Assembly: GCA_009767595.1 (NCBI GenBank)
Contig: VSDK01003911.1
Coordinates: 1 to 64,000 of the forward strand
From: Symbiodinium kawagutii
Taxonomy: Eukaryota; Sar; Dinophyceae; Suessiales; Symbiodiniaceae
DNA length: 64,000 nt
Direction of reading: 5' to 3'
Both the position numbers and the translations under genes were made by a program. The notes under the pieces were generated by a model that was not told the DNA's origin, searched no databases, and was given only the letters and a program-made list of their open reading frames with translations. This document shows, in pieces, positions 37,401-49,700 of this stretch (position 1 is its first letter; each line of letters starts with the position of its first letter).

Positions 37401-40400
37401 ATATACAGGATGTAGAGGTATTCTTCTTACTCAGTGGAAAATTTAAGTCAAGTTACAGATAGATTTTTGGAATTCCATTTTTGACGAAGGAGCAAATCAT
37501 GGGGTTTACCACTGAACTTCATTTGCCAGAGAGTCATGGAGAATACTCCCAGCCCCTGGTAGGGAGTTATGAGAGACATGTATCAACGCACCGATGGGCA
37601 TATTTCAACCACACCATTGATCTTCGATGTTTGATGTCCGGCTGGTTGATCCCGTTTCTGCAGTGACCCGGGCCATCCTAAGCAGTGACGGTGCTGGCAC
37701 AGGTACGACTCCATTCCAATGGCCAACGGTATGATCAACAGCAGCTGAGCTCAAGAGAGGGGGGTTGGTGACCCGGAAGCCAACATGATGACCCTTAAGA
37801 TCCCTCGACACCAGTGGCTTGCGGGAGTCCATCAACAACCTGAGCTGGGTCCCCAGCTAGGCTTCCAAGCGCCTGGTTTTGCTCGCCCCTTGCGAGAGAG
37901 AGAGAGAACTGGCTGTGGGTCAAAACCACGTACCCCCGGTTCCCCTATCATCAACCATTGTTTTCCCTTTAGTTTTGTTGGTCATTGTCCCCCATTATTG
38001 GTTGGTCAATATTGACCCATAGCCAACTGAGTTGCTAACTATGTTCCATGGCTATTATTGTTTCCATGGAGGATGGTGTTCCAATGATTCAAACCTATAG
38101 CTTGCCTATAGCCAGAACCACAAGCATCACATGGTTTATCATTGTTCCGTATGGATGGTGCGAGTGGTGGTGAGTCCTGGCTGGCAGTGGATGATGCTGG
38201 ATGATGATTCTGGATAGCGATTCATAGCAGTTTACCATGGTCCATACATGAGTCAAGTTCATGGCACCGCATTTCCCACACATGAATTCCTATCTAGTCT
38301 AATCATATTTCATCGCATCATGCCATACCATTTCGTACAGCAAGTCATGTGACATCATACGAACCAAATCTTATCTAATTCCTCCAGAAGTTACCCATAT
38401 CCAACCCAACCGTACCACTGGAAATCTGCGATCTCAGGTGGCATGTCATGCCAGCTGATCCACTACACCCATGAGGAGCACGACACTTTCTTCAAGCCTC
38501 CCGGCTGAACATTGCCTTCACCCAGGGTCTCGGTGCTACCTGTTGGTTATAGCAATCAGCTGGGGGAATGGTTATAGTGAATTGGAGTCAGCTGCGGGTA
38601 TGACTGTGGCAGTCAGCTGGGGTATGACTATGTAACACGCCAGTTGATAAATGTGGTCCTCGCACGCTTCTTTTCGTGGAAGCCCTGAAACGAGCTTGTT
38701 GAAGCGGCGTTAGCAGAGATGATTGGAAGGGATCGGATGATCGATTTGCTGGTGGTAGTGGCTATTGAAATTTGGTGACTTGTCTTGTCGAAATGATCCC
38801 CACAGCATAGCTATGAGTTGGATGTGATTAGTTTTAGCTATGAACACTTTCGTCAAACAAGGAATGGTTGGAGATAACCAAGGAACAACTGGGGCAAAAC
38901 CAATGGTTATAGTTTGACTATAGAAGCAAGTAACACCGGCAATACAACTCGTATCACAACTGTGTGACAAGTAATAGTTGTCATTCAAGGGAGTTCCTGC
39001 CTCGCAAGGGGGGATTGCATGTTTGACGTTGGATTCATTGCTGGGAGTCAATCACAAGACCCAGCAGCATGCCATGGGATGGTGTGTAGGTTTCTGGCGT
39101 ATGATGCAGCCCCCAAGAGGTTGGCCAGACACACGCCCGCAGGGTGTGCAAAAACTTCAACTTCATCATTGTCCGCTGCAACCCTGGTCAGATCAAGGCG
39201 CCCGAGATCAACCGGAGAGGAAACTCGGGTGTCAACTGCGAGAAGCAGTTGCTGAGTGCTGTAGTTTTACCACCCAAAATGTGTGAAGGATGGATGCAAA
39301 TTCTGAACATGTATGGGAAACGTAGCTTGGCTCCGATGCGTTTGTTGTCATTACCCCCTGTAAATACACAGCTGCTCAAACTACAAAGTGCTGGTTCCGC
39401 GGTGAGCAGCCGATGAGTAGCCTTTCAGCCGAAATGACACCACTGGAGGGACAATTCGAAACAGATTGAGTCATAGATGGATGATGATAGATGCAGAGAG
39501 GTGAACACAAACGCTTGTATAAAATCAATGACAATATATTGAAGTACATATGTTTACATCGTTTTGACAATATTAGGTCTCTTGATATACAAGCAAAATT
39601 TCGCTAGTCAATGGTGCTTGGTACTGGCTAAGAATGATGGGTTATTTGCACATTAATTTTGGTTTGATGTTATTAGCAATGTACTTCCGCTGCGGTTTTA
39701 TTGAATCCACAATGGTTTTTAATATGAATGGTGCACATATGCATTTGCAATATCACGGTGGTTTTTAATGAACCAATGTTAGTTTAGCCAGTAGTTCAAA
39801 GATTCTTACTATATAACTATATAACCATGATAGTTGATTCAACATGTTAAATCACGCCCCTTTGGCAAAACACACGCTTTGAAGGTCATGTCATATCTCA
39901 TAATCCCAAGAGCTAAAAAAGGGACAAACTAGGCTTTGACAGCTATTGGATGCATGCCATTGGCCATCAACAGGATGCATCACCCAAACCCAACGTGGCT
40001 CGCAGCCACCAACTTCCGTTTTTAGTGTCTTTTGAACTGATGTGTTTTACCATTTGCCCACAAAAGATTAAACTTTAAGGATCTAAAAGCCACCAAACCC
40101 AACCATGACCAACAATTCTTCGCCACTATCCGGCATGATCAGCCATCACCAGCATTGAACATCATGAACCACTATTAAACAAATGATGATTGACCGTGCT
40201 AGCCAGCCTACGAAACAGCCATTGAACGCAACTACCAACTATCATCCTCCACATTTATCAATGGGTATTTATCATTAGCTGGTATTTGTATAGTAATGAG
40301 TATTTTGCATTGTTTCCTTTTGGAAACCACTACTATACAGTCATTACATAATAACTAACTATTGCTCATTATTATGGCTTACTATGATAAACATGTTTAT

Positions 40401-43400
40401 GCAACCATTCATCGCCTCCCTACATTGACCACCAGCATCGTCATCTTCATTACCGACCGTGCTGACCAGCTCACCAGATAGGCAGGGAGCCACCCAACCT
40501 TGAACCCAACCCCTGGGTGTACCAACCCCTGGGTGTACCAACCCCCTGGGCCCAACCCCCTGGGACCAACCCCTTGGGACCTCCCCCACCGCTGTCGTCT
40601 CCAGGCGGACGGCGGCGACCAGCAGAAGTTCGACGACGGCATGCGCGAGCTGCGCAAGGCGGGCATCCAGGTCTGGCCATCGCCCGACGTCATGGCGCCC
40701 CGGGCTGCAGATCCCCCGGGGGGGTCGGTCACCACCCGGGGGGGGTCACCGGTGTCGGGTGAGGTTGGAGGGTGAAGGTAGGGAGAGAGACCAGGGTTGG
40801 AGTGATGGATTTGGGTTGAGGTTTTGGGAGAGTAAAAAGTGACCACTTCTATATTGTAGAGGTTGGGAGTTGGTTTTTCTGGGCTCATGTGAAGCAAGGT
40901 GGCAACTAGCAACCACATCGAGAGGGAAAATGGTTGAAGATGCGGTCAGCACTGAGTGCAACCAAGTCGTCGTGGGCAACCATGGTGAGGTTTGGTGGTT
41001 TCTCCAATGATCGATCCATATCGATCCTTCATGTTGGGGATCATGATAAGTGTGAATATTTTCGGGTCCTGCCAGCCAACACTCTTCCTGCGACCGGTGA
41101 CCCTGCATCGCCAAGGAAAAGATGGGTGCCAAGGATGCCTTGTGCAAGGTGGCTACCATGAACATCGGCTTGGAAGACACATTGGCTTACTATACTCCTG
41201 AAGAGCGACTTAGCTTGAAACAGGGTGCTGAAAATTGGTGCTGATATGTGTGACGCCGAATGGTGACCACCCCATCTTGGTCTTGAATTGACCGCGGATG
41301 GCCATCCATGAATGTCCAGTGGCAGTGGATCATGGGACCTGTAGCCTGATATACCTGAACATGCCTACAGAAGGGTTCGAAGACACGCAAAATGTCACTC
41401 AAGCATGAGGCACATGACATCAATGCACTCATCGTACCTATACATATACAGTAATGAAGGATGTCAAAAAACATTGGTATACTGGTGATATCTCCAAGCG
41501 GTTGGGGATGACTGAGTTTTGGCAACCACATTCATATTATTTATCGCCTGCCCTGCTACTGTATATAAGTTTGCCACTACCGAGTTTGCTGATTGCAATC
41601 ATTCTGAGGGGGATGTGTGGGAGCTGTTCGGTTCCTGTGTCAAGAAAGTATACCACAGGGGCATTGTTCAGCTGCAACTGCATCGGATCAGGTTCGCTGC
41701 CGGATTCAAGAAGACCATGGCATTCCAGCCCCGGGTCATCAAGCAGAACCGCGGTTCCAGTGGTGAAGGAATCTCAGCAGAGTTTCTGTTTTGTAGCGGT
41801 CTTCTTTCAGCCCCCGACGTTTTGCAAGGAAAAGTAGGTGCTCTTTAAAACGACTTGAATGACTTGCTGTACATGAGCCTTTCTCCAAATAAGGGTACCC
41901 TAAATCACCTAGTATTAATAATTTATAGTGATAGACCAAGCATTTTATGGGTTCCCCCTTTTCTGAGAAACCACCATATGATCAGCCGGATGAGCGTCCT
42001 GATTTCGCAGCGCCACCTTGATGGCCGCCAAGGAATCTGGATCATCAAACTCAAAGAGGCGATGGTCCCGAAGTGTTCAGAACCTCCATTTGGTGGTTTC
42101 TCAGAATAGGGGACCCCAAAAAATGGTTGGTTTATTACTTTCAATGACTATTAATGGATGATTTGGGGGTACCCCTATGGCTTGAGAAACACCCATTTGT
42201 CCATGGCAAAATCAACCATAGAAACAGCCCATGACCAAACCATCGGGATTCAATACCATCAGCTTAAATGGTATAGTGTTGGAATCTGATAGTCCAAATG
42301 GGCAGGCATAGATCATGGGGATCATGGTGCGTAATTATAGATATAGTCCAGTGATCTATACCTATACCCGCCATGATCCCAAGTACCTTTTTGTGACAAG
42401 TCACGTAGTTTGGACCGGATTTGGAGGCGGCACGTGGGGGTTGATAAATGCAGGGGATTCTGTGGTGAACAGTTAGATGGAGATCACTTGCGGACAAACT
42501 TGGACTTGATCTCAGTGAGTGTGCCCCGTAATGCATCGTGATGCAAATGGATACAGCATACATACTTTGATGCACGTGTGCTTCGTTTTGTTCGTCCGCA
42601 TGTATTTTTGAACCTGCAGACTTTGAAACCCCCAAAGAAAAAACACATACCTGGTCATAGGGGAAGCCCGTGAAGAACACCAAACATCTAATGCGGTAAG
42701 CTGGAAAGTCGCAACATTTCCAAGGTGTGAATTTGTATCAACGGACGCCATCCGACCACCCAAATCGGGCAGGGTGGAGGCATAGCGCCCCGCAGGAGAA
42801 CTACTGCAAGGACTACGGAGAGAGGTCCTGCGAGGATTCCGAGAAGTTGATGCTCATGGAGGCGAGAGCATCACCTTGGTGCACTGGACCCGGAAAATCA
42901 CCTGTTTCTAGAGAGATGGTGTTTCTACAATAGCCAACTGGATGGCTTATACCCACTAACTTAGGTTTTTAGCAAGGGATCTATAAGCCACCAAGCCAAA
43001 CATGAGGTGATTTTTTCCTTAGATCAACCTCACCTATTGCTGGTCACTGTAGGGGATTTCATTTTTTCGGCGTGGACATGCGCAATTGCAAAGAATAAGA
43101 AGCATCATGATGTTCCCCGGCTTTCAACCAGTGCCAGGATCTGGTTGGCAAATTCGGGCGAAGTATTTGGGACTTATCCCAGGGATGTCATGATGTCTAA
43201 CCAGCAAGATTGAGGGACAGAGGCCATCTATGCAAGAATCCAAGCACAAACAAGATTGGGGATTGACTGACCAACCTTTTCTTATCAACATTTGCTTGGA
43301 CCTTGCGTGAGACATGAAATCATCCAAGCAGTGGCATGTCCTGAGAGGGGCACTTGAGGCCAATGACAACCATGAGGAGGAGCACACTGTACCTGGCAGC

Positions 43401-45551
43401 ATGCGCTGGGGTATGGTCGATGCTAGGGCAGTGTCTGACTTGGTGCTTAAGAAGCCGCTACCATCAACGGGGGGACGTTTGGCACCAAATGGTCATTCGG
43501 GCCAGTCATCTAATTCATGGCACATGTGGGGCGCAACATGTGTGATTTATTATGTTTCATTACGCACTTCCATAAAAATGACGGTGTCCCACTCAACAAT
43601 CACAAATTGCATGACTCAAATGTGCCACGTTGATTCCAAATAAATGGACAGCCTGACACGCCTCGATAATGGAACGAGGGCGTGCACAAATTGATTTGAT
43701 AACTACATCCAGAGAATCGCTTTATCAAACTGAACAGTTCACTCTAAAACATCTAAAACGCAAGCATATGATAAGTTTGTTGTTGCCTCCATATTTCGAA
43801 ATCCGCTCTACGGTTTCACGATAGCTTGGATGATTTTGGATCGGTAGGTCGTAGTGGCTCTGAACACGTTGGCATTTCAATATAATTCAACACCGATTTC
43901 GTTCCTGGTTGAAACGATGCATGTCAACACATTCATGTCGCATATATCCTCATAGCAGTAGGCTCCAGTAATCTAGCATGACAATGGTCAATCATCATAT
44001 GTGATAGAGAGACCCGCTTAGAAACCATCAAGAATTGGTGGATTTTCCGGCCAGCTATGGTTTCCCAATCCCGATCCCAATGGCCATTCCCAATCCCAAT
44101 GGGTAATCCAATTCTTGATGATTTCCAAGCGCTGGATTACCCATGGTTTCCAGCTATGTTAGATAACCAAAGGGTATTCCCAATCCCAATGGCCATTGCT
44201 CGCAGCTATGGAATCGCCGCTCCGCCGCTTCTGCACGCGCCCGGACCGTTTCAGGTGGCCGAGTTCATCGAATTCTGCGTCAATGGCCGTGGCCCGGCGA
44301 TGAAGCGGCAACCCCGCAGGTGAATCATCCGTTGGTGATCAATGATAACTCATAAGAATCAAACAGAGTGGTTGCTGGTGAAGAGAATGGTGAGCTATCT
44401 GATTGACCTATATTAGAATCGAATGGTGAGCAAGGGGGGGCAATAAAGAACAGAATGCTTGGTGGTGATGGTGAACTGCGGCCCATCGTTTATGGGCCAG
44501 CATCCATGGACAAACCCTAATCGACCATCTGCAATGCCTTCTGATGATCCCTTTCGAGCTGCAAGCTGCAGCTGCTGTGTGCCACCAAGGCACTGACAAG
44601 TCCGGGGAGTGGACATCCAAAGGCTGCCGTGCTGGGCATCAGAATGGATAGCTCGTATGGGTTGTAACACTGCGTGTTGTGTGCATATTTGTAAGCACAT
44701 TGTAGCTAACATCATGTTGTGATTATATCACATCTTCAATTTGAGATCTACGGAATCAGAAGCCATCCATTTGCCAGGAAAGTGGAGGACTTGTCTCCAT
44801 GCTTCATGGACCAGTTACTTGTGGTTAAACTATGGGTGATTGCCACGTTTGAGGGATTCACGATGGCCGTAGTTTCACAGGTATGGTGCCCAAGGATGGA
44901 AACGCATTGCGATCATAACGGATGAGTGGCGCACATGAAACTGCAAAATGGTCCCCGGGGCTTTGGCCCAAGGCCTACAAGCAACCAACCCCATGGTGGG
45001 AATAGGATACCGGAGCACATGAGACCAAGGGTTCGTGTAGTGGACTTCCATGTCTTTTATGTGCAAGAAAGGACGGCTGGGTCTTCAGCAGTGATGCAAA
45101 GGAAGCACATAGATCTTTTACGCGATGATGAGTGCGACCACGGGATCAATTTACTTCAACAAGCATGGCCAAACGCCAAAGATCTTTACAGCAGCTGGGC
45201 GAAAGGTCACAGATTTGCTGCATGGATCACTCCACAGGTTGCGTCACAGGAGCAGCGCTGCATGGGAAAGTTGAAACGAGAGTTGACTGCTTCCGCCAAC
45301 CGTCAGGACGCGAGCGTTTAGGTCGAATGCATCTGAGTTTGAGTTCATCATTACTGTAGCATTTCGGGCTCACAGAATATGTGCCTAGGATCGATGGCCA
45401 CGATACTTTGATTATGAGCATGGACCTATTTGCATCCATTTGCCAGGTTCGCCAAAATACTAACAAAGCTGGGAACAAGGTCTAGGGCTTCCACTGAAAC
45501 AGTGTCACATACTTGGTCACCATACTTTGTCTCAACAAATTGGGGGCATCC

Positions 45552-45619
<68 letters not shown>

Positions 45620-45643
45620 GCATCATCATCATCATCATCATCG

Positions 45644-45688
<45 letters not shown>

Positions 45689-45698
45689 GCAGCATCAC

Positions 45699-45736
<38 letters not shown>

Positions 45737-46711
45737 GCATCATCATCCGACTTATATAAGCCTAAAAGAGCATCGAGTTGGACAACTTCATGTTTAGCTT
45801 ATGCAGCCATGGGAGATGAAACCTGCACGGTACTCCTGGGCAATGAAGATGCTGTGACAAAGCAGATCCTTCAAGAGAGTGATGAGGCACTGAAGCGTTA
45901 CAGAAAGATCTCAATCGAGGACCCGGATCATGTGCATTTTGAGTTGGACCTCACGGTGAAGGAGAGCCCCTTGGTGAGTGGCTTGCTGACGTTGGTGTCT
46001 GTTGCAACCTTCCTGGCGGGTTTCGTGGCCACCGACTTCAGTGGATTCCAATCTGACGATTGGCAAGGCGTCCACTGGATCTGCAAGTGGCTCTATGTGT
46101 GCTTGTTGGCGTATGCTGAAGGCTCGTGCCTTTACATTGCCATTTGTGGCACCATGGCCTGTGCCACCCACCTCCGTGCCGCCAACCAGCTGGAAGGATG
46201 GGAGAGCCGGTGCCGCATTGCACTGGAACCTGTCCTACAAAATCTGGACCAACTGAAAGGAAAGCGCTTGCACACCATAGAGGCTGTCTTGAGAGCTGTT
46301 ATTCACAGCAATGGGGACTGGAGCCGTTCTTTGGCCCTTGCGGGCAAGGCGGCGAGGGGAAATATGGTGTACTGGGAACAGAAGCCAAGTTCCACTGGTT
46401 CGGATGGAGAATTCCTTTTGACCATCAAGGATCCTGTGAGCATCATGGGGTCTAACTTCGGTTTCAATTATCTCACTGATCTCAGCTTTCCCATTGCTAT
46501 TTGGTGTTTCCTCTCTGCGCAGACTCTCAAGGCTTTGAAAGGTGAGCCTCTGCATATCGTGCTGAGCGTTGCTTTGATCGTCGCTTTCTGGCTGCTGAAG
46601 ATGGGCCACAGCCTGCACTCCCTCTACAAGAAAATCTTGGACTGAGGGCAGCTGCTGTTTCTGCACCTTTTGCATAGACTCAGCGCAAAGTCGCAAAAAA
46701 GATATAAGTCG

Positions 46712-46748
<37 letters not shown>

Positions 46749-49700
46749 CATGGATATATTCAAAAATCCATCATAGTCAAACATTCCTAACCAATCTTCA
46801 GCTGCCCTGGTGCACACCGCCATGTTACCAGCCACGCGGGTCAGACACAATACCTTTCAAGATGTCATATGCCATGAAGAAATGAGCCATGTCAAGAAAG
46901 AGCTCGATAGGCTTTTAAGGAATGCACAATCATGGGTAATCCTTCCCCCCTCCACCCAGAAAAAAGGAAAACTCAACCCAATCCAGCCCTCCTAGAATGC
47001 ATTGGTTTCTTGCTGAGACACCTTTTGCATCCTTTTGCTGGTTTGAGATTGCGCATGCTACCTGGATTACACTTGGCCTTTTGTAATTTTGAAACTTCCC
47101 TAGTCAAAAAACACTGAACAAACCACTGGTATGCTAGCGGGTTATTATTGGCTAGCATCCTTCTTATTAGCTATCACCAACCATCATCAACCATGATTAG
47201 TCACCATTAAGCATCATTGGCCATCATCCATCCATTATTAGCCATTAACATCCATCATCAGCCACCATGAACATTCCCTATCCATCCATCATCCGCCACC
47301 ATTTCACCACCATTCGCCACCGAACCATTCCCGCAGGCGTGGGAAAATACCTGGAAGGTGGCAAGGACGCGGGTGGCCAGTTGGTGGACCAGCGCTTCTG
47401 CCCACGCATCGTGGAAGGCGGGGCCATGGTGGGGCCATGGCGTGCCCAAGTGTTGGGATAGACTAATGGCCGTTGATGGATATATAGTGGCTTCTCAAAA
47501 TAGGGAGCCCCAAAAATGTTTGGTTTATTACTAAAAATGATTATTAGTAATGGATGATTTAGGGGCACCCCTATTTTGAGAAACCACCATATGTTGATCG
47601 TATTTTGATCGGTGCCAGAAACCAGAAACCACCAGTGGTTTGACCACAAAGAGCGATGGGGGGTCTACCAATGTTTATCTAAACATGTGCATACATGTGC
47701 CATATCTTTCAATCATTGCTGGTCATTGTTACACTGGTATAGTTGGCGTGGTATCGACTACAGTATATGTTGACCACCCATACACCATTGTTAATCCTTA
47801 TCAACTGCAGTTTCTCAAGGGACTTCCATCGGCAAGTTGTGGGCCCTCCGTCGCCATAAGGGGCAGGCTTCGAAGGCATCAACTGGATGTTGGGAGGGGA
47901 CGATTTGGAGCCAGGTGTGCCCACATGGTCCTTTCAAGAGCCGTTAGAGCCATGTCGAGCTACCAGGGCCGTTCAGCAAATGGGAGCCATCCAACAAGTC
48001 ATCCAACGCCGTGACGATTTCATGGCCCAGGCCATGGGGAGCCTCCATTCCCAGGCCATGGGGAGCCATGGGCCAATTCCCCGAAACTTCCAGGCGAACT
48101 GCGTTACAATTTGATCGGCGACTCTTTGCACCTCGTATCGAGCTGCTGTCATTGCCTCGATTGGCACCTGCCGCGCCAAATGTCTTGGTGTATCTTGGGG
48201 TACTATTCGTGGGGACCATATCTTCCCGGTTTCAAGCGGGTGCTCCTCGATTGGCCACGTTTATCACGATGATTGGATGGTTACCTGGGATTCGTAAATC
48301 TTTTGGATGATTGGCTGTAAGATGCTGGAAGTTACGTTGCTGACATGGATGCTGCCGACAAGTTGTGTGAGTATTTTTATCTCGGAAACATGATGCATGT
48401 CTACACAATCAGGATTGTTTAGGTCCAACATGGTACTTGGGCGTTGGATTTGAGACTTGTAGGACCCCCAGTGCAACTGGGTTGCATCATCCTGTAGCCA
48501 GACTTGTTAGGTGCCACATGGTGCCACCACCGCGGGTTGGTCCCACGCGGATTTTTGGGTTGCACCCGCTGTTCGCCCGTTAAGCGCGAGCGGTGCAACA
48601 ACGTTGGATCGCCATGACGCCGCCCCCAGGATCGGCGTGATCCACAAGAAGCCCAAGGAGGGCGGCATCTCAGCCGTGGGCGGCACGGGGTCCATCTACA
48701 CCTTCTACGGCACCTGGGCGGCACATGGTGCCATCCACGGGCAGCACATGTCACCCATGGTGCCCCAGGGGTTCCTTCAGAGGGTCATCACTTGGGTCAT
48801 CACTGCAGGGCCTGACGAGCCACTCTTCAAGAGCTTGACGGAGAACTTCCTCAAGAAGGACTTGCCACATGTCACTGGGAAGCAGATGAGTCACGCATTG
48901 CCAGAGCAGGGGTTTTGCATCTCGACCTGCCCCTGGCCAGCCATGACCCAACAAATCATGGCTGGGGGGGGGTTGGGANNNNNNNNNNNNNNNNNNNNNN
49001 NNNNNNNNNNNNNNNNNNNNNNNNNNNNNNNNNNNNNNNNNNNNNNNNNNNNNNNNNNNNNNNNNNNNNNNNNNNNNNNNNNNNNNNNNNNNNNNNNNNN
49101 NNNNNNNNNNNNNNNNNNNNNNNNNNNNNNNNNNNNNNNNNNNNNNNNNNNNNNNNNNNNNNNNNNNNNNNNNNNNNNNNNNNNNNNNNNNNNNNNNNNN
49201 NNNNNNNNNNNNNNNNNNNNNNNNNNNNNNNNNNNNNNNNNNNNNNTTGGAACTGGGACGAACTTCTCGATGGCGATGGAGAGAGAGAGAGAGAGAGGGT
49301 CATTGGTACGTCTGAAATCTTGCTGGGCCCAGTGATGACTTCACCGGGAGCGACGCGTGCCTTCAAGATCATGGGTTGTTGGCAATGGCCATTGTCCAGC
49401 AACCAACTGATCAACACATAAATCCTTCATCCAATCAACCAACTCGAAGTCACCAACTGACCATAATCCTGATCAAGCCCACCTGGCGCATGGTGGATTT
49501 TCCACCCTCGTCGGATTTCAACCCAAGCAACCCACCTGGAGCATGGTGAACCCCACCCAAGCTGCTCCCCACATGCGTCAACGAACCGCTGCTGCCCAGG
49601 TGATGCCATCCCTGGACCTGGCCGAGGAGCCGCTGCCCTTGTGGTGGACCACCGACTTCATCAACGCCTCGCCACCAGGCCGTCCCCATGACCGCCATCA

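Noticed and set aside
41923..42144. Minus-strand frame over the 26-nt microexon (FEFDDPDSLAAIKVAL)
   Set aside because: It looks protein-like, but has an in-frame stop with no acceptor after it. The plus-strand microexon fits the host gene perfectly.
45430..45797. Long poly-Ile, poly-His and poly-Ser frames
   Set aside because: They are the three readings of the TCA microsatellite. Only the downstream unique part has coding character.
48511..49421. Open frames running through the unknown bases
   Set aside because: The Ns are untranslatable. The real coding parts are two exons before the gap, joined by a GC-AG intron.
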